Shown: piece after piece, positions 16,313-24,318 of the stretch | How the letters are laid out: the number at the start of each line of letters is the position of its first letter | How positions within the stretch are numbered: position 1 is the first letter of the stretch | From: Streptomyces hyderabadensis | Lineage (GTDB): Bacteria > Actinomycetota > Actinomycetes > Streptomycetales > Streptomycetaceae | DNA: 64,000 nt | NCBI RefSeq assembly: GCF_020404845.1 | Contig: NZ_JAIOJZ010000028.1 | Coordinates: 40,417 to 104,416, forward strand | Reading direction: 5' to 3' | Notes under the pieces: generated by a model | Seen by the model: the letters and a program-made list of their open reading frames with translations, nothing else | Told to the model about the DNA's origin: nothing | Database searches by the model: none | Position numbers and translations under genes: made by a program

Positions 16313-16849
16313 ATGCTCACGACCCTGAAAACCGCCTACACCGACACCCGCGCCGCCGACCTGGCCTGGGCCCTGGGGCGCGAGCCGCTGCCCGCGCTCG
16401 CCTGTCTGGACGTCGAACTGACGGACGCGAGGCTGCAGTTGAGACTGCTCGGCGCCTCCCACCAAGTCCTGCTCGAGGAGGAGCGGGGCAGCTGCTCGGA
16501 GACGGTGGCGTGCATCCCCGGCAGCAGCACCCCCCTTCCGCTGGGCGTCGCCAAGCGGGTGGGCGACTGGGAGTACGAGTTCGCCGCCCGGGTGGAGGTG
16601 CTGACCCCGGGCTCCTTCGCCGGCCGCGCCCAGGAGCTGCTGGCCCTGGTCTCCGACCACCCGCACGGCCTGGCGGGCGTCTTCCCCGGCAGCCCGCACG
16701 CCTTCACCGCGCTGCTGGCCCAGCGGCACGAGGGGCAGGTGCACTGGCGGACCTGGCACGCCTACCCGCAGGACGGCCAGCTGGTGGCGACCCGCACCCG
16801 GGTGGGCGTGCGGGTGCCGACGGCCCGGCTCAGCCCGTCCGCGGTGTGA
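16313..16849 (+). CDS. DUF2617 family protein
   Basis: A 178-residue protein matching the actinobacterial DUF2617 pattern: LTTLKTAYTDTRAADLAWAL at the start, then LPALACLDVELTDARLQLRL and GASHQVLL, and a C-terminal FPGSPHAFTALLA and WHAYPQDGQLVATRT. The ATG at 16313 follows GGAG at the proper distance; an upstream in-frame ATG (16292) has no binding site. There are no membrane segments. Its function is not known. It is separated from the next gene by an unusual cluster of palindromes, and other copies of this family often sit next to a membrane spermidine-synthase homologue as here. Confidence 0.82.
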   Translation: MLTTLKTAYTDTRAADLAWALGREPLPALACLDVELTDARLQLRLLGASHQVLLEEERGSCSETVACIPGSSTPLPLGVAKRVGDWEYEFAARVEVLTPGSFAGRAQELLALVSDHPHGLAGVFPGSPHAFTALLAQRHEGQVHWRTWHAYPQDGQLVATRTRVGVRVPTARLSPSAV

Positions 16850-16905
16850 AGCGGGGGGCGCGCGCCCGTGGCGCGAGCGGGTGAGGGCCGGATAAACCTG
16901 TGGTG

Positions 16906-16970
16906 CTCAAGCAGCCTTGAGTTTCACACGTGTGGGTGACGAAGCGCAGTGCTGGAGTGACGTAACGTCA
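16906..16970. promoter_or_regulatory. Three palindromes before the spermidine-synthase-like gene
   Basis: CTCAAG-CAGC-CTTGAG (16906-16921), CACACGTGTG (16925-16934) and TGACGT-A-ACGTCA (16958-16970) are all perfect inverted repeats within 65 bases. The last ends 4 bases before the GTG start, a position where a bound repressor would block transcription or initiation. No regulator is assigned. Confidence 0.5.
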
Positions 16971-16974
16971 CTGC

Positions 16975-18627
16975 GTGATCGAACCGCACGCGCCCGCCCC
17001 GCCCGGCTCTCCGCCGTCCTGGGGCGGCCCCTGCGGCCCCGACGCGCCCGCCCGGCTGCCCGTACGGCCCGCCGTCGGGCGGTTCCTGGTGCTGGCGGGC
17101 GTCTTCGTCTGCGCGGCCTGCGGGCTCGTGTACGAACTCGAACTCGTCGCGCTCGCCTCGTACCTGATCGGCGACTCGGTCACCCAGGCGTCCGTCGTCC
17201 TGTCCGTCATGGTCTTCGCCATGGGCCTGGGCTCGCTCGCCGCCAAACGGCTGCGCGGCCTCGCGGCGGCCGGCTTCGGCGCGCTGGAGGCCGCCCTCGC
17301 CCTGGTCGGCGGCTCCAGCGCGATGGTCCTGTACGCCGTCTTCGCCTGGACCGGCGGCTGGGGCGGCCTGTGGGCGGACGGCCCGCGCATCCTGCTGGTC
17401 GCCTTCTCCCTCGCCATCGGCGTGCTGATCGGCGCCGAGGTGCCGCTGCTGATGGAGCTGATCCAGCGGGTGCGCCGGCAGGACCCGGGCGGTGCCGTCG
17501 CCGACCTGTTCGCCGCGGACTACGTCGGCGCGCTCGTCGGCGGCCTCGCCTTCCCGTTCGTCCTGCTGCCCTTCCTGGGCCAGCTCACCGGCGCCTTGCT
17601 CACCGGCACGGTCAACGCGGTCGTGGGGGCCGCCCTGGTCCTCGGGCTGTTCCGGCGCGACCTGACCCGCCGGGCCCGCTGGCTGCTGCTGACCGCGAAC
17701 GCCGTGGTCCTCGCCCTGCTCGCCACGGCGACCGTCCTCGCCGACGACTTCGAACGCGCGGCCCGGCACGCCGTATACGGCCAGGACGTCCGGGTGGCGG
17801 TGCAGACCGACGTGCAGGAGGTCGTCCTCACCGGCGAGGCCGACGGCCGGCCCCTCGACCTGTTCCTCGACGGGCGGCTGCGGGTGCGCGGCAGCGACGA
17901 GCGGCGCTACCACGAGGCGCTGGTGCACCCCGCGATGGACGGCCCGCACGCGCGCGTGCTGATCCTCGGCGGCGGCGACGGCCTCGCCGCCCGGGAGGTG
18001 CTGCGCCACCCCGGCGTACACCGCGTCGACGTGCTCGAAGCCGACCCCGGCCTCGCCCGGCTGGCCCGGCACGACCCCGGCCTGTCCGCCCTCAACGAGC
18101 ACGCCTACGGCGACGCCCGCGTCCGCGTCCTCACCGGCGACGCCTTCCGCCGGCTGCGCTCGACGCCCTCCGCGGCGTACGACGTGGTGATCGCGGACCT
18201 GCCCGACCCGGGCCTCACGGCCAGCACCAAGCTGTACTCGCAGGAGTTCTACGGCCTGCTGCGGCGGGTGCTCGCGCCCGACGGGCGGCTGGCGGTCCAC
18301 GCCGGCCCGGTCGCCGACCGCCCCCGCGCCTTCTGGACGGTGGACGCCACCCTCCGCGCGGCCGGCCTGCCGGCGGCCGCCTACCGCGTCGTCGCCCGGG
18401 ACTCCGGCACCGCGCCCGGCACCGGACGCGCGGCCGCCGGCCTCCGCGGTCCCCGCGGCTGGGGCTTCCTGCTGGCCGCGCGCACCGCCCCCGCGCTGCG
18501 CCTGGACCCGGCGGCGCCCCGCCCGCGCACCCTCACGCCGGGATCGCTGGCCCGGGACGCCCGCGACGCGGCCCGCACCCGGATCCCCGGGCTGCCGCCG
18601 TCCACGCTTCCGCATCCGCGGTACTGA
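16975..18627 (+). CDS. Membrane-bound spermidine synthase-like protein
   Basis: A 550-residue protein in two parts. The N-terminal half (about residues 30-250) has six to seven membrane helices starting FLVLAGVFVCAACGLVYELE, a known fusion partner. The C-terminal half is a polyamine-aminopropyltransferase-type methyltransferase fold: RYHEALVHPAM, the nucleotide loop LILGGGDGLAAREVLR, VDVLEADPGLARLA, and VVIADLPDPGLTASTKLYS at the catalytic aspartate, then EFYGLLRRVLAPDGRLAVHAG. It may make a polyamine or a methylthio product at the membrane, but members of this fused group are mostly uncharacterised. The start is GTG 16975 with no clear ribosome binding site. The palindrome 4 bases upstream suggests direct repression. 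Confidence 0.85.
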   Translation: MIEPHAPAPPGSPPSWGGPCGPDAPARLPVRPAVGRFLVLAGVFVCAACGLVYELELVALASYLIGDSVTQASVVLSVMVFAMGLGSLAAKRLRGLAAAGFGALEAALALVGGSSAMVLYAVFAWTGGWGGLWADGPRILLVAFSLAIGVLIGAEVPLLMELIQRVRRQDPGGAVADLFAADYVGALVGGLAFPFVLLPFLGQLTGALLTGTVNAVVGAALVLGLFRRDLTRRARWLLLTANAVVLALLATATVLADDFERAARHAVYGQDVRVAVQTDVQEVVLTGEADGRPLDLFLDGRLRVRGSDERRYHEALVHPAMDGPHARVLILGGGDGLAAREVLRHPGVHRVDVLEADPGLARLARHDPGLSALNEHAYGDARVRVLTGDAFRRLRSTPSAAYDVVIADLPDPGLTASTKLYSQEFYGLLRRVLAPDGRLAVHAGPVADRPRAFWTVDATLRAAGLPAAAYRVVARDSGTAPGTGRAAAGLRGPRGWGFLLAARTAPALRLDPAAPRPRTLTPGSLARDARDAARTRIPGLPPSTLPHPRY

Positions 18628-18647
18628 GCCGCGGGGGTGCCGCGGAT
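18614..18647 (+). terminator. Hairpin spanning the stop of the spermidine-synthase-like gene
   Basis: ATCCGCGG (18614-18621) / CCGCGGAT (18640-18647), perfect 8-bp arms around the TGA, with a further CCGCGG inside the loop that could form an alternative stem. Confidence 0.45.
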
Positions 18648-18879
18648 ACGACCCGCGCGTCCCCGTGCGGCGGCCCGGCCCTCCCCCGAGTGCGGGACGG
18701 ACCGCCACATCCCCCTGATCCCCCTGTGGATCGCTCGCACCGAGAACCTACGGCCGCACCGCGCGGCCCCGAATCCCGCGGTGGGTGGAGAACGGAGCCA
18801 ACCCGGCGTGGTAGCCGCCCGGTTCCTGCAACTTCCGCGGTACGGCGAAAGGATGACGCCGACGCCCGGCGGCCGGACC

Positions 18880-18885
18880 TACGCT
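18880..18885 (+). promoter_or_regulatory. -10 box TACGCT of a leaderless promoter
   Basis: TACGCT-GCCCGG-ATG: the box ends 6 bases before the sensor kinase ATG, so transcription would start at or next to the start codon. An ATGACG lies 21 bases upstream of it. Confidence 0.5.
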
Positions 18886-18891
18886 GCCCGG

Positions 18892-20052
18892 ATGCGCCTG
18901 CACTCCTTGGCGGCCGACGGCCTGATCGCCGCGGCGCTGACGACCGTGGCCGTCCTGCTCGGCACCGAGGCCGTCACCCAGGGGTGGCCCGCGCTCGACC
19001 CGCTCGCCTGGACGCTCGTCGCCCTGCTGACCCTCCCGCTCGTACTGCGCACCCGCGCCCCCGTCGCCGTCTGCCTCGCCGTCCACGCCTGCTGGGCCGC
19101 GTACATCACCCTCGGCCACTGGCCCGTCGTCGGCTCCTTCGGCCCCATGCTCGCCGTCTACACCGTCGCCTCCCTGCGCCCCCACCGCACCGCCGCCGCC
19201 TGCGCCGCCCTGCTCGCCGCGGTCTGGATCTACGCCGGGCTGCGCACGGACGGCGGGTCGATGGCCTCGGTGGCGGGGCAGGCCGTGGGCTTCCCGCTGG
19301 TGCTGTGGCGGTTCGGCCACGTGGCCCGCCGGACCGGCGAGCTGACGCTGCGGCTGCGCGCCGAACAGGCCGACCGGGCCCGGCGCGAGGTCGCCGGGGA
19401 ACGGGTGCGGATCGCCCGCGAACTGCACGACGTGGTCGCCCACCACATCGCCGTCATCAACGTCCAGGCGGGTCTCGCCCGCTTCGTCTTCCACTCCGAC
19501 GCCCGCACCGCGCGCGAGGCCCTGGACACCATCGAGGGCGCCAGCGGCGAGGCGCTGGCCGAACTGCGCCGCATGCTCGGCCTGTTGCGCGCCGACGGCG
19601 TGCAGGGCGCGGACGGCGCTCCGGCGCCCGGCCTCGGCCAGCTCGACGAGATGGTCACCCGGGTGCGCACCGGCGGCGTGGCCGTGGACCTGCGCGTCAC
19701 CGGCACCCCGCGCCCGCTGCCGCCCGGCGTCCAGCTGTGCGTCTACCGGGTGGTGCAGGAAGCCCTCACCAACGTGCTCAAGCACGCCCCCGGCGCGGAC
19801 GCCGCCGTGGAACTCGCCTACCGCGCGGGCGAGGTGACGGTGTCGGTGACCGACGACGGGCCCGCCGGGGGACCGGATCAGGACATACCCGCCGAACGCG
19901 GCGGCCACGGCTTGATCGGAATGCGGGAGAGGGCCAAGCTCTACGGCGGGACGATCGCCGTCGGCCCGCGCAGCGAGGGTGGATTCGGCGTGCGCCTGAC
20001 CCTGCCGACGCCGGTACCAGCCGCACGCCGGGGAGACACCGTCCGGGAATGA
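18892..20052 (+). CDS. Two-component sensor histidine kinase (DesK/NarX type)
   Basis: A 386-residue membrane kinase. Five or six membrane helices fill about residues 5-155. The dimerisation/phosphoacceptor helix (HisKA_3) reads RVRIARELHDVVAHHIAVIN, with the autophosphorylated His in ELHDVVAHH, and the ATPase domain contains VVQEALTNVLKHAPGAD (N box), VTDDGP and GHGLIGMRERAKLYGG. No periplasmic sensor of size is present, so it probably senses the membrane itself. The ATG at 18892 sits 6 bases after a -10 box (TACGCT); upstream in-frame starts exist (18853) but have poor binding-site spacing. The stop overlaps the response regulator ATG (ATGA), its evident partner. Confidence 0.92.
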   Translation: MRLHSLAADGLIAAALTTVAVLLGTEAVTQGWPALDPLAWTLVALLTLPLVLRTRAPVAVCLAVHACWAAYITLGHWPVVGSFGPMLAVYTVASLRPHRTAAACAALLAAVWIYAGLRTDGGSMASVAGQAVGFPLVLWRFGHVARRTGELTLRLRAEQADRARREVAGERVRIARELHDVVAHHIAVINVQAGLARFVFHSDARTAREALDTIEGASGEALAELRRMLGLLRADGVQGADGAPAPGLGQLDEMVTRVRTGGVAVDLRVTGTPRPLPPGVQLCVYRVVQEALTNVLKHAPGADAAVELAYRAGEVTVSVTDDGPAGGPDQDIPAERGGHGLIGMRERAKLYGGTIAVGPRSEGGFGVRLTLPTPVPAARRGDTVRE

Positions 20053-20777
20053 CCGACGCAGACCGGGACCGCCCGACGGACGGGCCGATACGCCTGCTCG
20101 TCGTCGACGACCAGTACCTCGTCCGCAGCGGCCTCGCCGCACTGCTGCGCGCCGCCCCCGGCATGGAGGTCGCCGGCGAGGCGGCCGACGGCGCCGAGGC
20201 GGTGGAGCTGGCCGCGCGGATCCGGCCGGACGTGGTCCTGATGGACATCCGGATGCCCGGCCTCACCGGCATCCAGGCCACCGAGCGGATCCTTGCCCAG
20301 GCCGTGGACCCCGCGCCCCGGATCCTCGTCCTGACCACCTTCGACCTCGACGAGTACGTGTACGGCGCCCTGCGGGCCGGCGCCTCCGGCTTCCTGCTCA
20401 AGGACGCGGGCCCGGAACGGCTGCTGGCCGCGGTGACCGCGGTGCACGGCGGCGACGCGCTGTTCGCCCCCGCGGTCACCCGGCGCCTGGTGGAGGCGTT
20501 CACGCGGCTGACGGACACGGGGCGCGCCGAACCCCCGCACGTCCCGGCGCCGCCCGCCCTGACGGCGCTGACCGGCCGCGAGGCGGAGGTCCTGCGCCTG
20601 GTGGCCCGCGGTCTGAGCAACGCCGAGGCCGCCGACCGGCTGTTCATCAGCGAGGCCACCGTGAAGACCCACCTCAACCGCACCATGGCCAAACTGGGCC
20701 TGACCAGCAGGGCCCAGGCGGTGGTGGTGGCGTACGAGACGGGACTGGTGACGCCGGGCAGCGCGGGCGGCGGGTGA
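20049..20777 (+). CDS. NarL/LuxR-family response regulator
   Basis: A 242-residue partner of the preceding kinase, coupled by a 4-base overlap. The receiver domain (about residues 14-135) has the acidic pair in LLVVDDQYLVRSGL, phosphoacceptor Asp in VVLMDIRMPGLTG, and conserved Thr and Lys in LTTFDLDEYVYG and LLKDAGPE. The C-terminal LuxR-type helix-turn-helix (about 175-235) reads LTGREAEVLRLVARGLSNAE and LFISEATVKTHLNRTMAKLG. It is the third of three such pairs in the window, the other two being at 32-36 kb. Its targets are unknown. Confidence 0.94.
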   Translation: MTDADRDRPTDGPIRLLVVDDQYLVRSGLAALLRAAPGMEVAGEAADGAEAVELAARIRPDVVLMDIRMPGLTGIQATERILAQAVDPAPRILVLTTFDLDEYVYGALRAGASGFLLKDAGPERLLAAVTAVHGGDALFAPAVTRRLVEAFTRLTDTGRAEPPHVPAPPALTALTGREAEVLRLVARGLSNAEAADRLFISEATVKTHLNRTMAKLGLTSRAQAVVVAYETGLVTPGSAGGG

Positions 20778-20829
20778 CTTCGTGCCGACGGGGGGTGTAC
20801 CGGGCGCCCGCTGGGTAAGCTGCGCTGAC

Positions 20830-21666
20830 ATGGAGCATGAGGTGTTCGTTCCGGTTCCGGCCGAGCGGCTCAGGGACGTGCTGGCCGACCCCGTCCGGGT
20901 CGCCCGGGCGGTTCCGGGGCTCCAGCAGGACGCCGGTGCCGAGCCCGTCGCGGGCCGGCTGAAGGTGCGCATCGGCAGTCACTCCATCACCTACCGCGGC
21001 GCCGTGCGCCTGTCCGCGCGCGAGGACGGCACCTACGCCGTCGAGGGCGACGCCACCGAGTCGCGCGGCACCGGCGCGGTCACCCTCGCGCTGACGCTGC
21101 GCGCGGCCGACGCCGAGGGCGGTGCCACCCTCGTGTTCACCGGGACGGCCACCGCCGACGGCCGGGTCACGGAGCTGCCGCCGGAATCGGTGACCTCGGC
21201 CACGACCCGGCTGCTGACCCGCTTCGCGGAGAACCTGGGCACGGCGGCGCAGGCGTCCCCCGCGGCGCCCCCCGACCCGCAGCCGGAACCGGAGCCGCGA
21301 CCGGACCCCGAGCCGCGCCCCGCCTCCGTCTTCGACACCGAGGTCCCCCCGCCCTCCCTCATGAACACCGACGAGGACGAGGACACGGACGAGGACGCGC
21401 ACGAAGACACGGACCAGGACACGGACGGGGGCACGGACGACGGGCCCGCCGTCCCGCCCGCCGCCGAGGCCGCGCACGCGCGCCGCACGATGATCGGCCG
21501 CAGCGCCGAGGAGGTGGACCACGCCCCGCCGCGCGGCCGGTACGCCCCCGTGCCCGCCCCGCAGGCGAGCGCGGTCGGCGCCCCCCTGCGCTGGGCCGCC
21601 CCCGCGGCGGCGCTGGTCGTGGCGTCGGCGATCGTGGTGGGCCGCGCGCTGCGCCGACGCCGCTGA
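20830..21666 (+). CDS. SRPBCC (CoxG-like) protein with C-terminal membrane anchor
   Basis: A 278-residue protein. Residues 1-140 match the CoxG/SRPBCC ligand-binding fold: EHEVFVPVPAERLRDVLADP, VARAVPGL, GRLKVRIGSHSITYRG and ALTLRAADAEGGATLVFTGT. A long Pro/Glu and Asp/Thr-rich spacer follows, including a run of ED/DT repeats (about residues 178-205). One hydrophobic helix (WAAPAAALVVASAIVVGRAL) and basic residues end the protein, so it is tail-anchored with the fold in the cytoplasm. The ATG is 8 bases after TAAGCT, probably a -10 box. No CO dehydrogenase genes are near, so the CoxG name describes only the fold. The ligand is unknown. Confidence 0.8.
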   Translation: MEHEVFVPVPAERLRDVLADPVRVARAVPGLQQDAGAEPVAGRLKVRIGSHSITYRGAVRLSAREDGTYAVEGDATESRGTGAVTLALTLRAADAEGGATLVFTGTATADGRVTELPPESVTSATTRLLTRFAENLGTAAQASPAAPPDPQPEPEPRPDPEPRPASVFDTEVPPPSLMNTDEDEDTDEDAHEDTDQDTDGGTDDGPAVPPAAEAAHARRTMIGRSAEEVDHAPPRGRYAPVPAPQASAVGAPLRWAAPAAALVVASAIVVGRALRRRR

Positions 21667-21690
21667 GTGGGGCGCCCTTGATCGCCCCAG

Positions 21691-21696
21691 TAGGGT
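21691..21696 (+). promoter_or_regulatory. -10 box TAGGGT of a leaderless promoter
   Basis: TAGGGT-CGTGGC-GTG before the aldose epimerase gene; no Shine-Dalgarno sequence is present, so the mRNA is probably leaderless. Confidence 0.55.
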
Positions 21697-21702
21697 CGTG
21701 GC

Positions 21703-22500
21703 GTGAGTAACGAACCCATCACGCTGACCGCGGGCGACGCGGAGGCGACCGTGCTGCCGGGCAACGGCGGCCGGATCGGCGGGCTCCGCGTCGGCGGCAC
21801 GGAACTGCTCCGCCAGGGCGAACGCTACGGCTGCTTCCCGATGGTCCCCTGGTGCGGACGCATCCGCGACGGCCGCTTCCGCGACGGCGCCGTGGAACAC
21901 CAGATGCCGCTGAACTCCCCGCCGCACGCCATCCACGGCACCGCCCGCGACGCCGCCTGGCGCACCGCCCGCGTCACCGCGGACGAGGCCGTCCTCACCT
22001 ACGACCTCGTCGACCCCTGGCCGTACCCCGGCCGCGTCACCCAGGTGGTCGCGCTCGCCGAGGACGGGCTCACCCTGTCGATGTCCGTGGAGACGTACGA
22101 GTCGTCCTTCCCGGCGCAGATCGGCTGGCATCCCTGGTTCAACCGGACCCTCGACGGCGAGAACGGCACCGGCGTGGAGATCGCCTTCGACCCCGCCTGG
22201 CAGGAGGAGCGCGGCGCCGACCACCTCCCGACCGGCAACCGGGTCGAGCCGAAGCCGGGCCCCTGGGACGACTGCTTCGGCATGCCCGACGGCGTCGACG
22301 TCACGCTGACCTGGCCGGGGCGGCTGGAGCTGAAGGTGACCAGCCGGGAGCAGTGGGTCGTGGTGTACGACGAACAGGAGGCCGCCGTCTGTGTGGAGCC
22401 GCAGACCGGCCCGCCCAACGGCCTGAACACCCTCCCGCGCCTGGTCACGCCGCTGGAGCCGCTGGAGGCCACGACCACCTGGCGCTGGACCCGGCTCTAA
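21703..22500 (+). CDS. Aldose 1-epimerase family protein
   Basis: A 265-residue galactose-mutarotase-like fold that interconverts alpha and beta aldoses. Key parts are GNGGRIGGLRVGG at the start, FPMVPWCGRIRDGRF with the substrate Arg, LNSPPHAIHGTARDAAW with a catalytic His, the second His in FPAQIGWHPWFNRTL, and the catalytic Glu in AVCVEPQTGPPNGLN. It is shorter than GalM (about 340) and close to the YeaD/actinobacterial short type. The GTG start follows a -10 box by 6 bases with no ribosome binding site. The pyrE gene starts 9 bases after its stop but has its own promoter-like box, so the two need not be one operon. Confidence 0.9.
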   Translation: MSNEPITLTAGDAEATVLPGNGGRIGGLRVGGTELLRQGERYGCFPMVPWCGRIRDGRFRDGAVEHQMPLNSPPHAIHGTARDAAWRTARVTADEAVLTYDLVDPWPYPGRVTQVVALAEDGLTLSMSVETYESSFPAQIGWHPWFNRTLDGENGTGVEIAFDPAWQEERGADHLPTGNRVEPKPGPWDDCFGMPDGVDVTLTWPGRLELKVTSREQWVVVYDEQEAAVCVEPQTGPPNGLNTLPRLVTPLEPLEATTTWRWTRL

Positions 22501-22503
22501 GCT
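22498..22503 (+). promoter_or_regulatory. -10 box TAAGCT of a leaderless pyrE promoter
   Basis: TAAGCT-GGGGGC-ATG; the TAA is also the stop codon of the epimerase gene. Confidence 0.45.
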
Positions 22504-22509
22504 GGGGGC

Positions 22510-23058
22510 ATGACGGACGTACGCGGCGAGCTGCTGCAGCAGATCAAGGACAAGGCCGTGGTGCACGGCAAGGTGACCCTCTCCTCGGGCCTGGAGGCGG
22601 ACTACTACGTCGACCTGCGCCGCATCACCCTGGACGGCGAGGCCGCGCCGCTGGTCGGGCAGGTGCTGCTCGACCTGACCGCCGACCTGGAGTTCGACGC
22701 GGTGGGCGGGCTGACCATGGGCGCCGACCCGGTCGCCGCCAGCATGCTGCACGCCGCCGCCGCGCGGGGCCGGAAGCTGGACGCGTTCGTCGTCCGCAAG
22801 GCCGCCAAGGCGCACGGGCTGCAGCGCCGCGTCGAGGGCCCGGACATCAAGGGCCGCCGCGTCCTGGTCGTCGAGGACACCTCCACCACCGGCGGCTCCC
22901 CGCTCACCGCCGTCGAGGCGGTGCGCGAGGCCGGGGCCGAGGTGGTCGCCGTCGCCACCATCGTGGACCGGGCGACCGGCGCCGCCGAGAAGATCCAGGA
23001 CGGCGCGGAGGTGCCGTACCTGTACGCGTACGACAAGGACGAGCTGGGCCTGGACTGA
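22510..23058 (+). CDS. pyrE: Orotate phosphoribosyltransferase
   Basis: Joins orotate and PRPP to make orotidine 5'-phosphate in pyrimidine synthesis. The 182-residue protein has the expected length. Seen are KVTLSSGLEADYYVDLRRIT at the N-terminus, VGGLTMGADPVAASMLHAAA, the flexible-loop lysines in FVVRKAAKAHGLQRRVEG, and the PRPP motif VLVVEDTSTTGGSPLTAVEA. The ATG is 6 bases after TAAGCT. Other pyrimidine genes are not nearby, as usual in Streptomyces where pyrE is separate from the main pyr operon. Confidence 0.95.
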   Translation: MTDVRGELLQQIKDKAVVHGKVTLSSGLEADYYVDLRRITLDGEAAPLVGQVLLDLTADLEFDAVGGLTMGADPVAASMLHAAAARGRKLDAFVVRKAAKAHGLQRRVEGPDIKGRRVLVVEDTSTTGGSPLTAVEAVREAGAEVVAVATIVDRATGAAEKIQDGAEVPYLYAYDKDELGLD

Positions 23059-23212
23059 CACCAGGGGTACCAGGGGCCGAGACGGGACCGGGGTCCACTC
23101 GGGGATTCCCCTTCCGTCTGGAAGGATGGGGCCGACGATGACGTCGCCCCCCAGTCCTAGGTCAGGGCCATAAGCGCCAACACGCCCACCCGCACATACA
23201 AGGAGCGGACAG

Positions 23213-24244
23213 ATGCCCATCGCAACTCCCGAGGTCTACAACGAGATGCTGGACCGGGCGAAGGCAGGAAAGTTCGCCTACCCCGCCATCAACGTGACCT
23301 CTTCCCAGACGCTGCACGCGGCCCTGCGCGGTTTCGCGGAGGCGGAGAGCGACGGCATCGTCCAGATCTCCACCGGCGGCGCCGAGTTCCTGGGCGGCCA
23401 GCACAACAAGGACATGGTGACCGGCGCCGTCGCCCTCGCCGAGTTCGCGCACATCGTCGCCGAGAAGTACGACGTCACCGTCGCCCTGCACACGGACCAC
23501 TGCCCCAAGGACAAGCTCGACGGGTACGTCCGCCCGCTGCTCGCGGTCTCCGAGGAGCGCGTGAAGGCCGGCCGCAACCCGCTCTTCCAGTCGCACATGT
23601 GGGACGGCTCGGCCGAGACCCTGGCCGACAACCTCGCCATCGCCACCGAGCTGCTGGAGCGCGCCCGCGCCGCCAAGATCATCCTTGAGGTCGAGATCAC
23701 CCCGACCGGCGGCGAGGAGGACGGCGTCTCGCACGAGATCAACGACTCCCTCTACACCACGGTCGACGACGCGCTGCGCACCGTCGAGGCGCTCGGCCTC
23801 GGTGAGAAGGGCCGCTACCTGCTCGCCGCGTCCTTCGGCAACGTGCACGGCGTCTACAAGCCGGGCAACGTCGTCCTCCGCCCCGAGCTGCTGAAGGAGC
23901 TGAACGAGGGCGTCGCCGCCAAGTACGGTCAGCCGGCCGGCAGCAAGCCGTTCAACTTCGTCTTCCACGGCGGCTCCGGCTCCACCGCCGAGGAGATCGC
24001 GACCGCCCTGGAGAACGGCGTGGTCAAGATGAACATCGACACGGACACCCAGTACGCCTTCACGCGTCCGGTCGCCGACCACATGTTCCGCAACTACGAC
24101 GGCGTCCTCAAGGTCGACGGCGAGGTCGGCAACAAGAAGACGTACGACCCGCGCACCTGGGGCAAGCTGGCCGAGGGCGGCATGGCGGCGCGCGTCGTCG
24201 AGGCCTGCGGTCACCTGCGCTCGGCGGGCCAGAAGATCAAGTAA
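23213..24244 (+). CDS. fba: Fructose-bisphosphate aldolase, class II
   Basis: Zinc-dependent aldolase of glycolysis and gluconeogenesis, cleaving fructose 1,6-bisphosphate to the two triose phosphates. The 343-residue protein shows YPAINVTSSQTLHAAL, the signature VALHTDHCPKDKL with zinc-binding His, LFQSHMWDGSAE, LEVEITPTGGEEDG with catalytic residues, FGNVHGVYKPGNV with a second zinc His, FVFHGGSGST and the phosphate-binding VKMNIDTDTQYAFTRP. The length and insertions fit class IIA. The ATG follows AAGGAGCGG. It is bounded downstream by two terminators and is probably monocistronic. Confidence 0.97.
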   Translation: MPIATPEVYNEMLDRAKAGKFAYPAINVTSSQTLHAALRGFAEAESDGIVQISTGGAEFLGGQHNKDMVTGAVALAEFAHIVAEKYDVTVALHTDHCPKDKLDGYVRPLLAVSEERVKAGRNPLFQSHMWDGSAETLADNLAIATELLERARAAKIILEVEITPTGGEEDGVSHEINDSLYTTVDDALRTVEALGLGEKGRYLLAASFGNVHGVYKPGNVVLRPELLKELNEGVAAKYGQPAGSKPFNFVFHGGSGSTAEEIATALENGVVKMNIDTDTQYAFTRPVADHMFRNYDGVLKVDGEVGNKKTYDPRTWGKLAEGGMAARVVEACGHLRSAGQKIK

Positions 24245-24249
24245 CACCC

Positions 24250-24302
24250 GGCCGTCCGCACGGCCTTTTGCACGAGCCCGGCGCCCCCGCGCGCCGGGCT
24301 CG
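24250..24302 (+). terminator. Tandem terminators after fba
   Basis: First GGCCGT-CCGC-ACGGCC followed by TTTT (24250-24269), a classic intrinsic terminator and one of the few T-tailed ones in the window. Then a perfect 12-bp stem CGAGCCCGGCGC / GCGCCGGGCTCG (24273-24302). Confidence 0.9.
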
Positions 24303-24318
24303 CTGTATACCTGGGGCC

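Noticed and set aside
16917..20777. 1286-residue forward frame covering the spermidine-synthase-like gene and the sensor kinase
   Set aside because: It is the response regulator frame extended upstream through two other genes; only 20049-20777 is real.
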